Shown: positions 9,646 to 20,395 of the stretch, piece by piece | Layout of the letters: each line of letters opens with the position of its first letter | How positions within the stretch are numbered: the first letter of the stretch is position 1 | Source of the DNA: Apostichopus japonicus | Lineage: Eukaryota > Echinodermata > Holothuroidea > Aspidochirotida > Stichopodidae | Direction: 5' to 3' | Length of the DNA: 64,000 nucleotides | Assembly: GCF_037975245.1 (NCBI RefSeq) | Contig: NC_092577.1 | Span: 19,528,898-19,592,897, forward strand | Translations under genes and position numbers: made by a program | The notes under the pieces: model-generated | Seen by the model: the letters and a program-made list of their open reading frames with translations, nothing else | What the model was told of the DNA's origin: nothing | The model's database searches: none

Positions 9646-9980
9646 CTGAAAAGATAGAAGGTACAAAATACTCAATGGACCATCAGTCACACTGTGCATG
9701 ATTATCCAACATATAGGTATATAATGTGACCTGAACTTGGGTTTGAATTTGTACAGTGCAAACTTTTCTAGTAACCATTGCCGAGGCCAAAATATCATTG
9801 GCAACCTATGTTAGTAAAATTTTGAGTTAGGTTTCTTACACTTTGTGATCTACAGAACTTGGAATAGTATACTTACACTATATAATATCATTGGGTTCCA
9901 AGGTGCTCAATCTCTTCTGGTCACTTATTTCTTTCATTAATTCTTTACAAATCAAAGTAAGTTACATTAGTGAAATAAAA

Positions 9981-12631
9981 ACAAGAGCCCAAGGGCACTG
10001 TGGTTCCTTGCTTGGGGTATATGACAATACACATAATATTATGAAGCAAGATTGGGCTCAAATAGTCCAAGTAATTGTGGTCCTACATGTTCCCATAAAG
10101 TAACCAACACTATAGACAACACTTTTGTGATCACAAAATGTGATCAGATTTTTCATCAAAAGACACTTTTCAGATCTAAATATGGCGTCGGAAATGTAAG
10201 AAATATAAGAGACCTACAAGCGTGTCAACAGATATGATAACATTGGTGACCTCAGATGACATGACCTTTAAGTTTTAAAATGTTCCACCACCCCATTCAC
10301 AACTTGTCCCAAAATATCAACCATTTCACACCTTGGCATTGAGATTTAATTGCATTAAATGTCAAAAAATTAACTTTGAACTTGTATACATAACTTCACA
10401 CACAAAGGTCACCCGGAGGTCAACCAATTGACATTTTTGATCGGTGAGACCTAAATAGAGCATGACTGTAAAAATTCAAACATTTTTTCTTTGCCCATTT
10501 TCTCTCCCCCCAAAATACTACTTTTTTAACATTAGCTGACCTTTGGTGACGTTGGATCACATGACCATTAAGTTTGAAAATATTCCCCTATACCATTTGC
10601 AAGTTGTCCAAAAAAATCAACCTTGTAACACCTTGGCACTGGGAGTTATTGCATTAAATGTCTGAAAATTAACTTTGACCTCATATAACTTCGCACACGA
10701 AGGTCACACGGGGGTCAACCCATTGACATTTATGATCAGAAGGTACCTTTAACATCTGAAAATAGCATCGAAACTGTAAAATTCCACAAAACACGAAAAG
10801 GTCACAGAGGTCAAATTGAGGTCAAGGGTCACCCAGATGCGAGTTGACAAATGGATTACATTGAAGCAACTCCCAAACCTAACGGACAATTTGTTCCCAA
10901 GTTATCGCCAAAAATACTAGTTTTTTATCATAAATTGACCTTTGGTGACCTTGTATCACATGACCGTTAAGTTTAAAAATATTCCTCTATACCATTTGCA
11001 ACTACTCCAAAAATATCAAGCTTGTCACACCTTGGAACTGGGAGTTATTGCATTAAATGTCTGAAAATTAACTTTGACCTCATATAACTTCGCACACGAA
11101 GGTCACACGGGGGTCAACCCATTGACATTTATGATCAGAAGGGTACCTTTAACATCTGAAAATAGCATCGAAACTGTAAAAATCCACAAAACACGAAAAG
11201 GTCACCAGAGGTCAAATTGAGGTCAAGGGTCACCCAGATGCGGGTCGACAATTGGATTACATTGAAGCAACTCCCAACCCTAGCGGACAATTTGTTTTCA
11301 AGTTATCGCAAAAATACTACTTTTTTATCATTAATTGACCTTTGGTGACCTCGGATCACATGACCATTAAGTTTGAAAATATTCCCCTATACCATTTGCA
11401 ACTTGTCTCAAAATATCAACTGTGTAACACCTTGGTACTGGGAGTTATTACACTAAATGTCTGAAAATTAACTTTCACCTCATATAACTTAACATACAAA
11501 GGTCACCTTGGGTCAACTTATTGACATTTTTGATTGATGAGACCTAAATTAGAGCATCAAACTATACAAATTCAAACATTTTTTCTTTGCCCATTTGCTA
11601 TCCCCAAAATACTAGTTTTTTAACATTAATTGACCTTTGGTGACCTCGTATCACATGACCGTTAAGTTTGAAAATATTCCCCTATACCATTTGCAACTTG
11701 TCCAAAAATATCAACCATGTCACACCTTGGAACTGGGAGTTATTGCATTAAATGTCTGAAAATTAACTTTGACCTCGTATAACTTCGCACACGAGGTCAC
11801 ACGGGTGTCAACCAATTGACATTTTTGATCGGAAGGTACCTTTGAGATCGAAATCTAGCATCAAAACCAAACATTTTCTTTTTTGCTCGTTTCCTCCCAA
11901 AATAAGCACATTTTTTCGAATGTGACCTTTGACCTTTTGACCTTGGTTTCGGGTGTAGTTTAATCTCCTGATTCCAAAAAACAAAACGACAAGTCTGTAC
12001 AACCATCCTAACTCCGACCGAAAAACTTTGACCCCATATAACCTCGCATATAAAGGTCACACGTGGTCAACCTGATGACATTTATGATCAGAAGGTACCT
12101 TTGACATCTGAAAATAGCATCAAAACTGTAAAAATCCCCAAAAACATGTAAAGGTCACCAGAGGTCAAATTGAGGTCAAGGGTCACCCAGATGCGGGTCA
12201 ACAAAAGGATAACATTGAAGCAACTCCCAACCCTAACGGACATTTTGTTTTCAAGTTATCACAAAAATACTAGTTTTTTATCATTAATTGACCTTTGGTG
12301 ACCTCGGATCACATGACCGTTAAGTTTGAAAATGCTCCCCTAACCAGTTCACAACTTGTCCCAAAATATCAATCTTGTCACACATTGGCACTGGGAGTTA
12401 TTGCAGGTTTAATATTTTCGGTTTTTTGACCATAACTGACCTTTGGTGACCTTTGTGGGCACCAAAAACAATAGGGCACACATTCTCCATATGGCGGATC
12501 TATAGTCCAAGTTTGGCCTCAATCCAACTTTCCCTTATTGAGATAGAGCGTACCCAAGCAAGCGTCACAGATACAGACACACACACACGCCAACCTGACT
12601 GCATAGGTTCCTTTTGCTAAAGCAAGGAACC
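9981..12631 (+). repeat. TGACC-rich interspersed repeat with internal tandem units, copy 1
   Basis: A 2.65 kb repeat that begins CAAGAGCCCAAGGGCACTG followed by GGTTCCTTGCTTGG and ends GCTAAAGCAAGGAACC, so GGTTCCTTGCT/AGCAAGGAACC are short inverted ends. Inside, units starting TTGACCTTTGGTGACC recur near 10246, 10535, 10930, 11330, 11627 and 12288, spaced about 290 or about 395 bp. Each unit repeats GGGAGTTATTGCATTAAATG and many TGACC/GGTCA motifs. It has no coding capacity. It fills almost the whole intron between the two SET exons. A shorter inverted copy lies at 30637-32075. Confidence 0.8.
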
Positions 12632-12650
12632 AAAAATGACAGATTCTTAC

Positions 12651-12801
12651 CACATTTTCTTCCCCTTATAGCAGAAATAGTACTGGTAAGTTGCTTCATT
12701 CCCTGAATGCAATGCTTCTTCTTCTTCACTGGTAAGGATCCCTCTGTACTCAATGAGAAAATATCCCTTGGACCACAAAGTTGTACTAAAAAGTCCATAT
12801 C
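12651..12801 (-). CDS. SET-domain exon, N-terminal half
   Basis: A 151 bp minus-strand exon with acceptor TCTCTTCAG and donor GTAAGA. In the frame that matches the downstream exon it reads YGLFSTTLWSKGYFLIEY, then RGILTSEEEEALHSG, then YQYYFCYKGKKM. This is the classic start of a SET domain: G.G.F.T....KG.F..EY.G followed by Y.YYF..KGK. Together with 9483-9645 it forms one SET domain across an intron of about 3 kb. The frame has no ATG of its own, so earlier exons are expected above 12801 on the minus strand; none was found up to 14 kb. Confidence 0.65.
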
Positions 12802-13336
12802 CTGAAGAGATAAATATAGTTTAATGTAACTTAAAACCAAAAATTAAGTAATACACAGTCTTCAAGCTCTTGAGCAAATTCACACACAAAGTTTCAGATA
12901 GAGACCAGGAGTGTTTTAACCCCAAAAATAGGAAAAAGCTTATGTCAGGGTTGTGTTAGAGATTTATGGTTATGGTATGACTCTTTCAACTTTACCCTTT
13001 ATTTTATTCTGACTTTTTACAGGGGGTGCAGGACAAAGTTATTTTCCAGCTCTATAGAAATAAGTAAGTGAACACTATAGATTTCAATCATTTTTTTAAT
13101 TTTGCAGACTAGATTAACACTATCAACTCTGAACATGCACCCACATGCCTATTAAGCAAGAAAGTCATTAAGGTGTAGGAACTTGGCCTGTGAACCCCCC
13201 ACCCAACCCTGCAAGTTTTCAGGAAATATTCCACCAAGGTGCAGATTTTCCCTGAAATATTCCCTTTCTGGTGGGATACAGTATAGTGCTAACCAATTGT
13301 AGTCGAGAGGGGGAAATTCAGTGTTGAGGGGGTTCA
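12802..13336. other. No gene recognised
   Basis: Upstream of the SET exon on the minus strand. No further SET-gene exon could be recognised. Confidence 0.35.
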
Positions 13337-13575
13337 AGAGAAATTGCATTCAAGGCCCTATCCCGCAAGGAACTGTGAACGAGGGCCGGCCGTGACCGGT
13401 TAACAGGGAGCAATTCAATAAGAGCGGAGCAAATGACACTCACCACCCTGTGTACTAGTATGCAGTTCTCTGTTGCTAAAAAGCTCCGGAACCCATCGAC
13501 GCAAGTGCAACCCGCCCCAAAAACGTACAAAATATGAACAAGGCAACCCTGGGTCAGTTACCGCTACAAACAATT
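13337..13575 (-). mobile_element. LINE-A internal ORF2 fragment, antisense
   Basis: About 240 bp antisense to LINE-A positions 18050-18305 (ORF2 C-terminal region; the minus-strand peptide includes VVSVICSALIELLPV and ALVHSSLRDRALNAI). It lacks the LINE 3' end, so it is a rearranged piece and not a fresh insertion. Confidence 0.75.
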
Positions 13576-13600
13576 GCTTAAATACAAAAAAAATTATTTA

Positions 13601-13798
13601 CTTCCCGGAAGTAGTACTATAATGTCGTGATCTCTACCTCCCTTCGATCCCTTTGTTTTAATGGGTATGACGTCATTTGTTATGATGGGATGACGTCGTG
13701 ATCATCCCCTATGGTCATCTTTATAGAGATGACCATAAGGGATGACGATAGGGATCATATACAGATTGGCAAGGGGAATGACGTAATTAGATTTGACA
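13601..13798. promoter_or_regulatory. Cluster of CRE/ETS-like motifs
   Basis: CCGGAAGTAG at 13606 fits an ETS core, TGACGTCA at 13668-13675 is a perfect CRE palindrome, and TGACGTCG (13691) and TGACGTAA (13785) are near matches. The cluster lies about 400-550 bp upstream of LINE-A. Whether it drives anything is unknown. Confidence 0.3.
13697..13748. repeat. Imperfect 52 bp palindrome
   Basis: Two arms of about 25 bp (cores CTATGGTCATCT and AGATGACCATA) meet at a central TATA and can form a long hairpin or cruciform with only a few mismatches. Confidence 0.7.
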
Positions 13799-14169
13799 TC
13801 CATCGAGTTGATGTTTGTTTGGGTGCAGACTATTGATTGTTGCATGTCTGAGTCTGGAGGAGATTAGGGCACATCGGATGTGGTTTGTTCGTGGATTAGG
13901 TTTAAAAATAAAAACGAGTTAAGATGTGGCGGCTCACAATTGACTACAAGATATCCCTTCGCGGCTCGCCTGTGAACAAGCTATTTTTTTTTATTTTTAC
14001 GATTCACGAACACCCCATACGGTTAGAGTAGCAGCTCCCTGGTGTAACTGATAGAGACCGTTCCTTATCGTTCTTCTGTTTCGTGTGAGTGCGCACGTGT
14101 TACCGATTCGGATATCACATCAGATAAAGTAAATAGTTTGGAAAAGGAGTGAGGGCACTGTTAACTTTG
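13799..14169. other. 5' flank of LINE-A
   Basis: No gene recognised. No clear duplication of this flank is seen after the LINE-A 3' end at 19045. Confidence 0.4.
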
Positions 14170-14387
14170 GTTGGCAGTTGGCTTTCGTGGAGTGCGGACG
14201 TGTTTTCGCTCTTGCTCTTCATCTGTTACAGCTGTTATTGTACTGTGCTGTGCTATACTTCCCGCCAGACGGGTGTGATAGCTTGTGTTCGTGTGTTTTC
14301 CTCAGTTCGTATATCGTTTGTTGTTTCACTATCCTGTCTTTTGTTTGTTTTGTGTTACTCCCCTGTGGCCTAGCCACCTTCGGTATC

Positions 14388-15479
14388 ATGGCATCGCGCC
14401 GTGATTCTCGGATAGTTAAGTTGTCGTTCACCGGTGAACAAGCTGTTCCACCGGTGCAAGCTTTTAGTATTTTGAAGAGCAAGGGTGTTGTTGTGCCTGG
14501 AGAGGTTGATGCTTTGCAAGCTCTCCAGGGTCGTAATACGTACGATTTACGTTTTACCAGTGACGTGGCCCGTCAGAAAGGTGTCACGTGGCTGAGTAAC
14601 GTCGAGGGGATGACAGTTACTCCATACGAGCGATCCGTATGGGTAACTGTCATCCACGTAGGACTAGAGGTGCGGCAGGAACTTGTCGTAACGGTTTTGG
14701 GTCGGTTCGGGGCTGTCAAGGCTGCCAAAATGTGCTCTTATGCACAAGCCCCTGGGGTGTTGAACGGGCACCGACAGGTTCGGATCGACCTGAAACAGGA
14801 CATTCCCTCCTTCCTGTTTATAGCAGGGCATAAAGCCCACGTGCGATATCCCGGTCAGCCCCGTACCTGCTTCAGGTGTGGGGAGAGCGGGCACGAAGCC
14901 AAGGGCTGCCCAAACAAGAAATGTGGGCGCTGCCTTCGTCTTGGGCATGATAGCACCGCTTGCCCAAACGAGGTTGTGTGCTCACTATGTGGGAAGGAGG
15001 GACATGTCTTTCGAGCTTGTCCCTCCTCTTATGTCTCTAGGACTAAGAGTGGGGGTAAGTCAAGTTCCGACGCACCTACTACTTCACGAGAGGAGGGGGA
15101 ATCTGGTGGGATTTTACCCTCCCCTGCACCTGGTTCACCCTCCCCCGTCGTTGCAGACCCCAACCCCGTGCCCGCACCGAGAAAGTCTCCACCAGCTTCC
15201 CCCATCAACTCGTCCAGTTCCGTCCCCAGTCCGCCGCCGGTATCGCCAGATCCGGAGGCTTTGTCTGACGGAGAATCGGTGGTCATCGATTCTCCGGAGG
15301 TTCTGTCTGACAGCGACTCCGGTGAATCGGTGATCAGCGAGCCGAAACGTGCCACTGGGACGAGCTGGTACGACGAAATGGGGGAACCCTCTCTTAAAAG
15401 GTCGGCTTCAAGTGACGACTCGGACGACGATATGTCGTCAAGGGCGCGCTTGAAGCTTACGGAATCGTCGTCTTCGTAG
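14388..15479 (+). CDS. LINE-A ORF1, CCHC zinc-knuckle protein
   Basis: A 363-residue protein starting at the ATG of MASRRDSRIVKLSF. I chose this start because the antisense copy at 42114 begins at the same Met, although the frame is open further upstream. The N-terminal half (YDLRFTSDVARQKGV, VTPYERSVWVTVIHVGL, LGRFGAVKA) looks like a divergent RNA-recognition fold. Three knuckles follow at about residues 158-210: CFRCGESGHEAKGC, CGRCLRLGHDSTAC and CSLCGKEGHVFRAC. The C-terminal 130 residues are Ser/Pro/Asp-rich and probably disordered. Expected role: RNA-binding partner in the retrotransposition particle. The stop lies 20 bases before the ORF2 start. Confidence 0.85.
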   Translation: MASRRDSRIVKLSFTGEQAVPPVQAFSILKSKGVVVPGEVDALQALQGRNTYDLRFTSDVARQKGVTWLSNVEGMTVTPYERSVWVTVIHVGLEVRQELVVTVLGRFGAVKAAKMCSYAQAPGVLNGHRQVRIDLKQDIPSFLFIAGHKAHVRYPGQPRTCFRCGESGHEAKGCPNKKCGRCLRLGHDSTACPNEVVCSLCGKEGHVFRACPSSYVSRTKSGGKSSSDAPTTSREEGESGGILPSPAPGSPSPVVADPNPVPAPRKSPPASPINSSSSVPSPPPVSPDPEALSDGESVVIDSPEVLSDSDSGESVISEPKRATGTSWYDEMGEPSLKRSASSDDSDDDMSSRARLKLTESSSS

Positions 15480-15499
15480 TTTTGCCCCACTGCCCTCTC

Positions 15500-18400
15500 A
15501 TGGCCCATACACTTTCAGTTGCCACTTTGAACGTGAATGGCATGAGGGATCATCGCAAGCGCAGTCGCATTTTCCAATATTGTAAATCAATGGAGGTCGA
15601 CTGCGTTTGCCTGCAAGAAACACATATTTTGGAAGAAGATGTCCCTCTATGGGCTTATGAGTGGGGTGGTGAGCTGCATGCTTCGTTTGGTTCGTCTTCA
15701 TCCTGTGGCACTGTCATCCTTCTGTCAGCTCGTCAGGCGGGTTGTGCCACTAGGGTGGAGACGGATCACGAGGGCCGATTGGTTTGCATTCTATTCAAGT
15801 ATCCACAGGGTAACATCGCCATTTGCAATGTGTATGCTCCCAATCGGCCTTCTGCTAGACGAGATTTTTTGAACACGCTGCCTCCCTTTGTTCCTGGTAG
15901 TGCGCCGTGTGTCATGGTCGGAGACTTTAACTGTGTCCCAGACTCGGGTCTTGACAGACTCGGAACTTCTGTGTCTGCAAGTCCCGACGCTGGGATCACA
16001 GAATTGGACAGATTCACTTCGGCACACCTTTTAGCCGATGTCTGGAGGCATATGCACCCGTGTAGTACGGGGTATACGTGGGTGAGGCCTAACGGAGAAG
16101 ATGCCTCCAGGATAGATCGAGTGTATGCGCCCGTGAGTTTTACATTTTCGGGTTGCGAGACGCTCAGCTGTCCGCTCTCTGACCATGACACTGTAGTAGC
16201 ACGTTTTGTTTTGCCTTCCATTTTCCCCATCGGGCGGGGCCTATGGAAGCTTAACTGTCGGATTCTTGGCGAGGCAGAGTTCCGCCAGGGTTTCGAGACC
16301 AGGTACAAAGGATGGCAAACATTGAAGCCGGCCTTTGCTTCTACATCCCAATGGTGGGATGAGGTCAAGTTGCGCATCAAACGCTACGCAATTCAGTATT
16401 GCGTGACCCGCGCACGGCGTCGAAGAGAAAAATTCTCGAAGCTGTGCGCGGAGGTGAAGTTTGGCGACCCTTCGGCAGTCATCGCTTTGCAGACTTATCT
16501 CGATGAAAAGTACCACGGTGCCCGCGTCAGGGCCCGTGTCGAAGCGGTGGAAGCCGAGGAGCGCCCTTCACTGAGGTTTTACCAGTCCGTTAGCTCATCG
16601 GCAGGTGACAGACGCGTCCCGTCTGTACGCGCTACTGATGGGACCGTGGTTAGTGACCCTCACGGCATTGTCCGCGTATATAAAGAGTACTATTCGAGTT
16701 TGTTTACGCGTGGCAATGTCGACTTGTCGGCACAGGCTGATTTATTGAGGGGAATCTCAAAAACCGTTCCCCACGATGTCAATGATATTTTGGGGGGCGA
16801 AAAAACCACTGTTGAGCTTTGGAAGGCGCTTTCGAAGATGAAGAATGGCAAGTCCCCGGGTTCGGACGGGCTTCCGAGGGAGTTCTACCGAACCTTCTGG
16901 GCAATAATAGGACCCGACATCAGAGCCGTCTTCGAGGACGCCTTCCAAAACGGACTGTTAAACCAAAGTCAACGTCTGGGCATGATTACTTTGCTGCCCA
17001 AGTCTGGGGACCCCTTGGATCCCCGTAACAAGCGTCCGATCACCTTGTTGAATGTGGACTACAAGTTGCTGGCTAAGGCTTTGTGCAACCGCCTTGCACT
17101 GGCTATGCCGCATCTTGTGGGTGATCTCCAGACTTGTGCAGTGAAGGGTCATTGCATCCAGCAGAACTTGTGGTTGATGCGCGACTTGACCGACTTTGTT
17201 ATTGAGCGTGATCTGCCATGTGCATTGGTGTCTCTGGACCAGCAGAAGGCCTTTGACATGGTGGATCGCGGTTTTTTAATGAATGTATTGGAGACGTTTC
17301 AGTTGCACCCAAATTTTCGTAATTGGATTTCTGTTTTGTATGAAGAAAGTTTCAGTTCTGTTATCGTAAATGGGTTTTGTTCGGAGGTTTTTAACGTAGA
17401 GAGGGGGGTGCGCCAGGGGTGCCCTCTGTCTCCACTACTTTATGTTTTGTTTAGCGAGTCCCTCTCTCGTCTTTTGGAAAGGGACTCCAGACTTGTTCCA
17501 TTCGTTGTGCCAGGGGGTGCCAAAGTGAAATGCGCTCAATATGCAGATGACGTGACATGTGTTGTTTCGAGTCTGGGCTCCTTTCGCGCACTCTCGCAGG
17601 ATTTATCTATTTTTGAGAGAGCTACCGGGGCGAAGTTGAATCCAGAAAAGACAAAGGGCCTTCGTCTTGGTAGCTGGAGATACAGAGACTTACCATTCGG
17701 TGCGTCGTGGTCGGATCAGAATATCAAAATTAATGGTATATGGTTCGGCTACGATGCACCTGGTGATGTCACCTGGAGCGAGAGGGCTGAGGTATTTGAG
17801 AGCAGGCTCGTAACCTTTGGCACCCGCTGGCTTTCGATCCTAGGGAAAGTCATCGTTTTGTTTCGCCCATCTTGTGCTACCCGGGCGCGGTGTATCCAAT
17901 TCCGCGTCGCGTCCTGGTGCGGTTGGAGAGAGCGATATTTTCATTTATTTGGTCGGGTGGTACAGAGCTTGTCAAAAGGGCGGTAATGTACCAAAAACTG
18001 GAGAAGGGTGGGTTAGGGGTGGTTCATCTGGGAAGTAAGTTAACTTGTTTGTTATTTAAGCAGTTGTTTGTAGCGGTAACTGACCCAGGGTTGCCTTGTT
18101 CATATTTTGTACGTTTTTGGGGCGGTTTGCACCTGCGTCGATGGGTCCCGGCGCTGTTTAGCAACAGAGAACCGCATAGTAGTACTCCAAACAGGGTGGT
18201 GCGTGTCATTTGCTCCGCTCTGATTGAGTTGCCCCCTGTTGACCTGTCACAGCCGGCCCTCGTTCACAGTTCGTTGCGGGATAGGGCCTTGAATGCAATT
18301 TTTGTACAGGGACGTCATCCTGTCCAAGTATGGCGTTCGGTGCATTCAAGGCTGAATGGTTGCAGGCTCCGTGACCTTGCATGGAGAATTGCACACGGTG

Positions 18401-18882
18401 CCTTGGTGACCAATCTGAAAAGGTATCACTGGCGATTGGGTGATGGACTGTGCCCGAGGACCGGCTGTGACAGCTTAGAGAGTACTGCCCATGTTTTTTG
18501 GCATTGTCCCTTTGTTTTGAACTTGTGGGAGTGGTTTCAGTCCTGGACCGACCGTTTAACGGGAGACCGTTCCTGGTCGGTAGGACAGGGTTTTGTTTTG
18601 TATGGATTAGATCCTCCAGTTTGTTCCGTTGCTGTGTTGCAGCGTATTATTTATGTTTGTTCTGTTGTAAAAAAACTTATTTGGAGGAATAGATGTGATG
18701 TTGTTTTTAGGGGGAAATTTGCCAGTTGGCAGGCAGTCCTGGAGGCGGTGAAGTCTGACATTCGCCTTCAGGTTGAAGGCGATTTTCGCCGTTTATCTAG
18801 GGCTGCCTTTTTTGGACGCTGGTGTGCTGGGGAAGGGTGTTTTGTTTCGCTGCGTGCTGGTCGTCCTTTTGTAGTTTTTTAA
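15500..18882 (+). pseudogene. LINE-A ORF2, endonuclease-reverse transcriptase with one frameshift
   Basis: Starts at MAHTLSVATLNVNGMR. The endonuclease motifs are complete: NVNGMR, LQETH, YAPN, GDFNCV, SRIDRVY and LSDHD, spanning about residues 1-235. The reverse transcriptase follows with the SPGSDGLPREFY block, LDQQKAFDMVD, VRQGCPLSPLLY and the catalytic YADD. Near 17865 the frame shifts by one base. The other frame then runs to 18882 through a C-terminal region with a Cys/His cluster (CPRTGCDSLESTAHVFWHC), matching the C-terminal zinc-binding motif of this LINE group. All catalytic residues I can recognise are kept, so only the frameshift marks this copy as dead. Confidence 0.85.
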
Positions 18883-19044
18883 TATTTCAGTGGGGGGTTG
18901 GGCGTTTTGTCTCTGCAGGTCGGTGAGCGTATGTACTTTTTTTGGCTCGCTTGACCCGAGGTTCGTTTGTAAGAATGGGATGGTTTGGTAGTGCCGTTTG
19001 GCCGTCACGTTTTGTATCCCGTATGACGGGTCACGTAAAAAGCA
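18883..19044 (+). other. LINE-A 3' UTR and conserved tail hairpin
   Basis: The last 55 bases are the most copied part of LINE-A in this window. They contain CGTGA paired with TCACG around an inner stem CCCGT-ATG-ACGGG, then CACGTAAAAAGCA. Other copies have CCCGC-ATG-GCGGG, a covarying base pair. Expected role: recognition site for the LINE reverse transcriptase, as in stringent-type LINEs with a 3' stem-loop. Confidence 0.7.
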
Positions 19045-19560
19045 CTATGTCCTTGATAGATCAAGGCCAGAGAAGAAGCAACCGATGAAAACAGAGACAG
19101 GGTTAGTTGTTAAGGCTTCACCTTTGGTAAAGATTAGCTATCAATTGCAACAATAAATGTTTTGGTGGTTGTGAAGACAACCGACAAACACCTGGTCCAA
19201 AGCAGACAGACCTTTGTTTCTCTGGCCTTGTCGAGGGGATTAGCTATTTTAGGAAAATGTAGCCAATAAATGTTATGTAGACAATAAATGTTTTTTTTTT
19301 CCTTGTTGCGATAACAAACCGAGGGGTCTATAGGAGAAAGAATGTGTTTAGGTGTATTTTCTTGGGGTAACGAAGGACAAACAATGTGTTAGACAAAGCT
19401 CTATGAAGGTTGCCACAACAAACAGTCGGAAATATCGTGTTTAAAAGCAGCAGGTTTCAACACACACTCATTTCAAACTTAGTCAAAGAAGCTGCCAGTC
19501 GACTTTTACGTTGCGATAATTTTCTAACTTCCAACAGGAGCTGAACTTACTTTTCTTAAT
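19045..19560. other. Left flank of the Polinton remnant
   Basis: No gene. It may hold the promoter or the terminal region of the Polinton, but no inverted terminal repeat partner could be found in the window. Confidence 0.35.
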
Positions 19561-20224
19561 ATGGCCACCATGCAACCTGACAACATGAATACTGACCCTC
19601 AAATTTTATTTGCCACCCGTGGTAAAGACGCAGTTGAATACCAGTGAGCTTGATATAATCGAGGAGAATGAAGAAGTACAACCTGAATGGCACTTGCTGA
19701 ATATTAACCAGGACGGGGTGATGTTTTCACCCGAGAAGATTCGACGCCCTACCGAACTGAAACTCAACCTATCCCCTTTGGGTAAACCAGAACAAAAACT
19801 TGAAAAGGAATCGGTCACCAGATTTTCATTGGGAGGTAAGCGACATGTTACTTTCCGTAACATACGAGAATATTTTACAAAGAAAGGAGCGAAAGATATG
19901 TTTTTACCAGGGAAAAGGGGAATAAATCTACGTGCCTGTCACTGGGAAAAACTTTATGCTAAGAAACACGTCATTCACGCCGAAATTGATATCCATGTGA
20001 ACAGTAACGTCGACGTGAGCATGAAAAGAAGATATCATCTTGGAGGGCAGTTTTTTCTTGTGATCCAACGTTTTAAAAGTATCGTGTATGTGTGTATCAG
20101 AGAATATCACTATCACGACCAACAGATACCAGTGATAGCGGGCAAGAGAGGTCTTAATCTGAGAATTCCAGAATGGAACAAACTTTACGAGCAAATTGAG
20201 GCTATCAATGACGCTGTAGAGTGA
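19561..20224 (+). CDS. Double PC4/SUB1-like domain protein of the Polinton
   Basis: The protein carries two copies of the PC4 (p15, SUB1) single-strand DNA-binding domain. The first reads FSLGGKRHVTFRNIREYF followed by GKRGINLRACHWEKL; the second reads YHLGGQFFLVIQRFK, VYVCIREYH, and then GKRGLNLRIPEWNKLYEQIE. Both keep the signature order LGG...V.I/F...IREY...GKRGINL...W.KL. The natural start is probably ATGGCCACCATG at 19561, which has a good context, but that frame stops after 28 codons. The PC4 frame opens at about 19589, so a small frameshift lies near 19600. The association with the Polinton is inferred from position. Likely role: binding single-stranded viral-type DNA or modulating transcription. 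Confidence 0.65.
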
Positions 20225-20395
20225 AAAAAGAAATTGAACGAAGTAAATGTGGCTAGCAAGTGACAGCACATATGACGTTATATATATTTTCTTGAGTTTG
20301 CTGTGAACTTATACCACCTCTCTCCTCTTTACTTCTCAGACGAGATCGCTGTTATCAATATTCAAAATAACATCGTAGAGTTTGTGTTCGCGGCC

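Larger units (their letters stand above)
14170..19044 (+). mobile_element. LINE-A, near full-length Tx1/L1-type non-LTR retrotransposon
   Basis: A 4.9 kb element with a 5' UTR that begins like the HAL copies (TTGGCAGTTGGCTTTCGTGG), ORF1 with three CCHC knuckles, ORF2 with apurinic-like endonuclease and reverse transcriptase, and a 3' UTR of about 160 bp ending in a hairpin and CACGTAAAAAGCAC, with no poly(A). The three-knuckle ORF1 plus this type of endonuclease points to the Tx1/L1 group. ORF2 has one frameshift near 17865; otherwise the copy looks young. No convincing target-site duplication is visible. Six other LINE-A 3' ends and two internal fragments occur in the window. Confidence 0.9.

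Noticed and set aside
12565-12840. 91-codon minus-strand frame starting with ATG over the SET exon
   Set aside because: The SET exon is read in a different frame (YGLFSTT...); this one is a shadow, although it helped locate the splice sites.
15766-16380. 204-codon minus-strand open frame
   Set aside because: Antisense of the LINE-A endonuclease; no independent domain.
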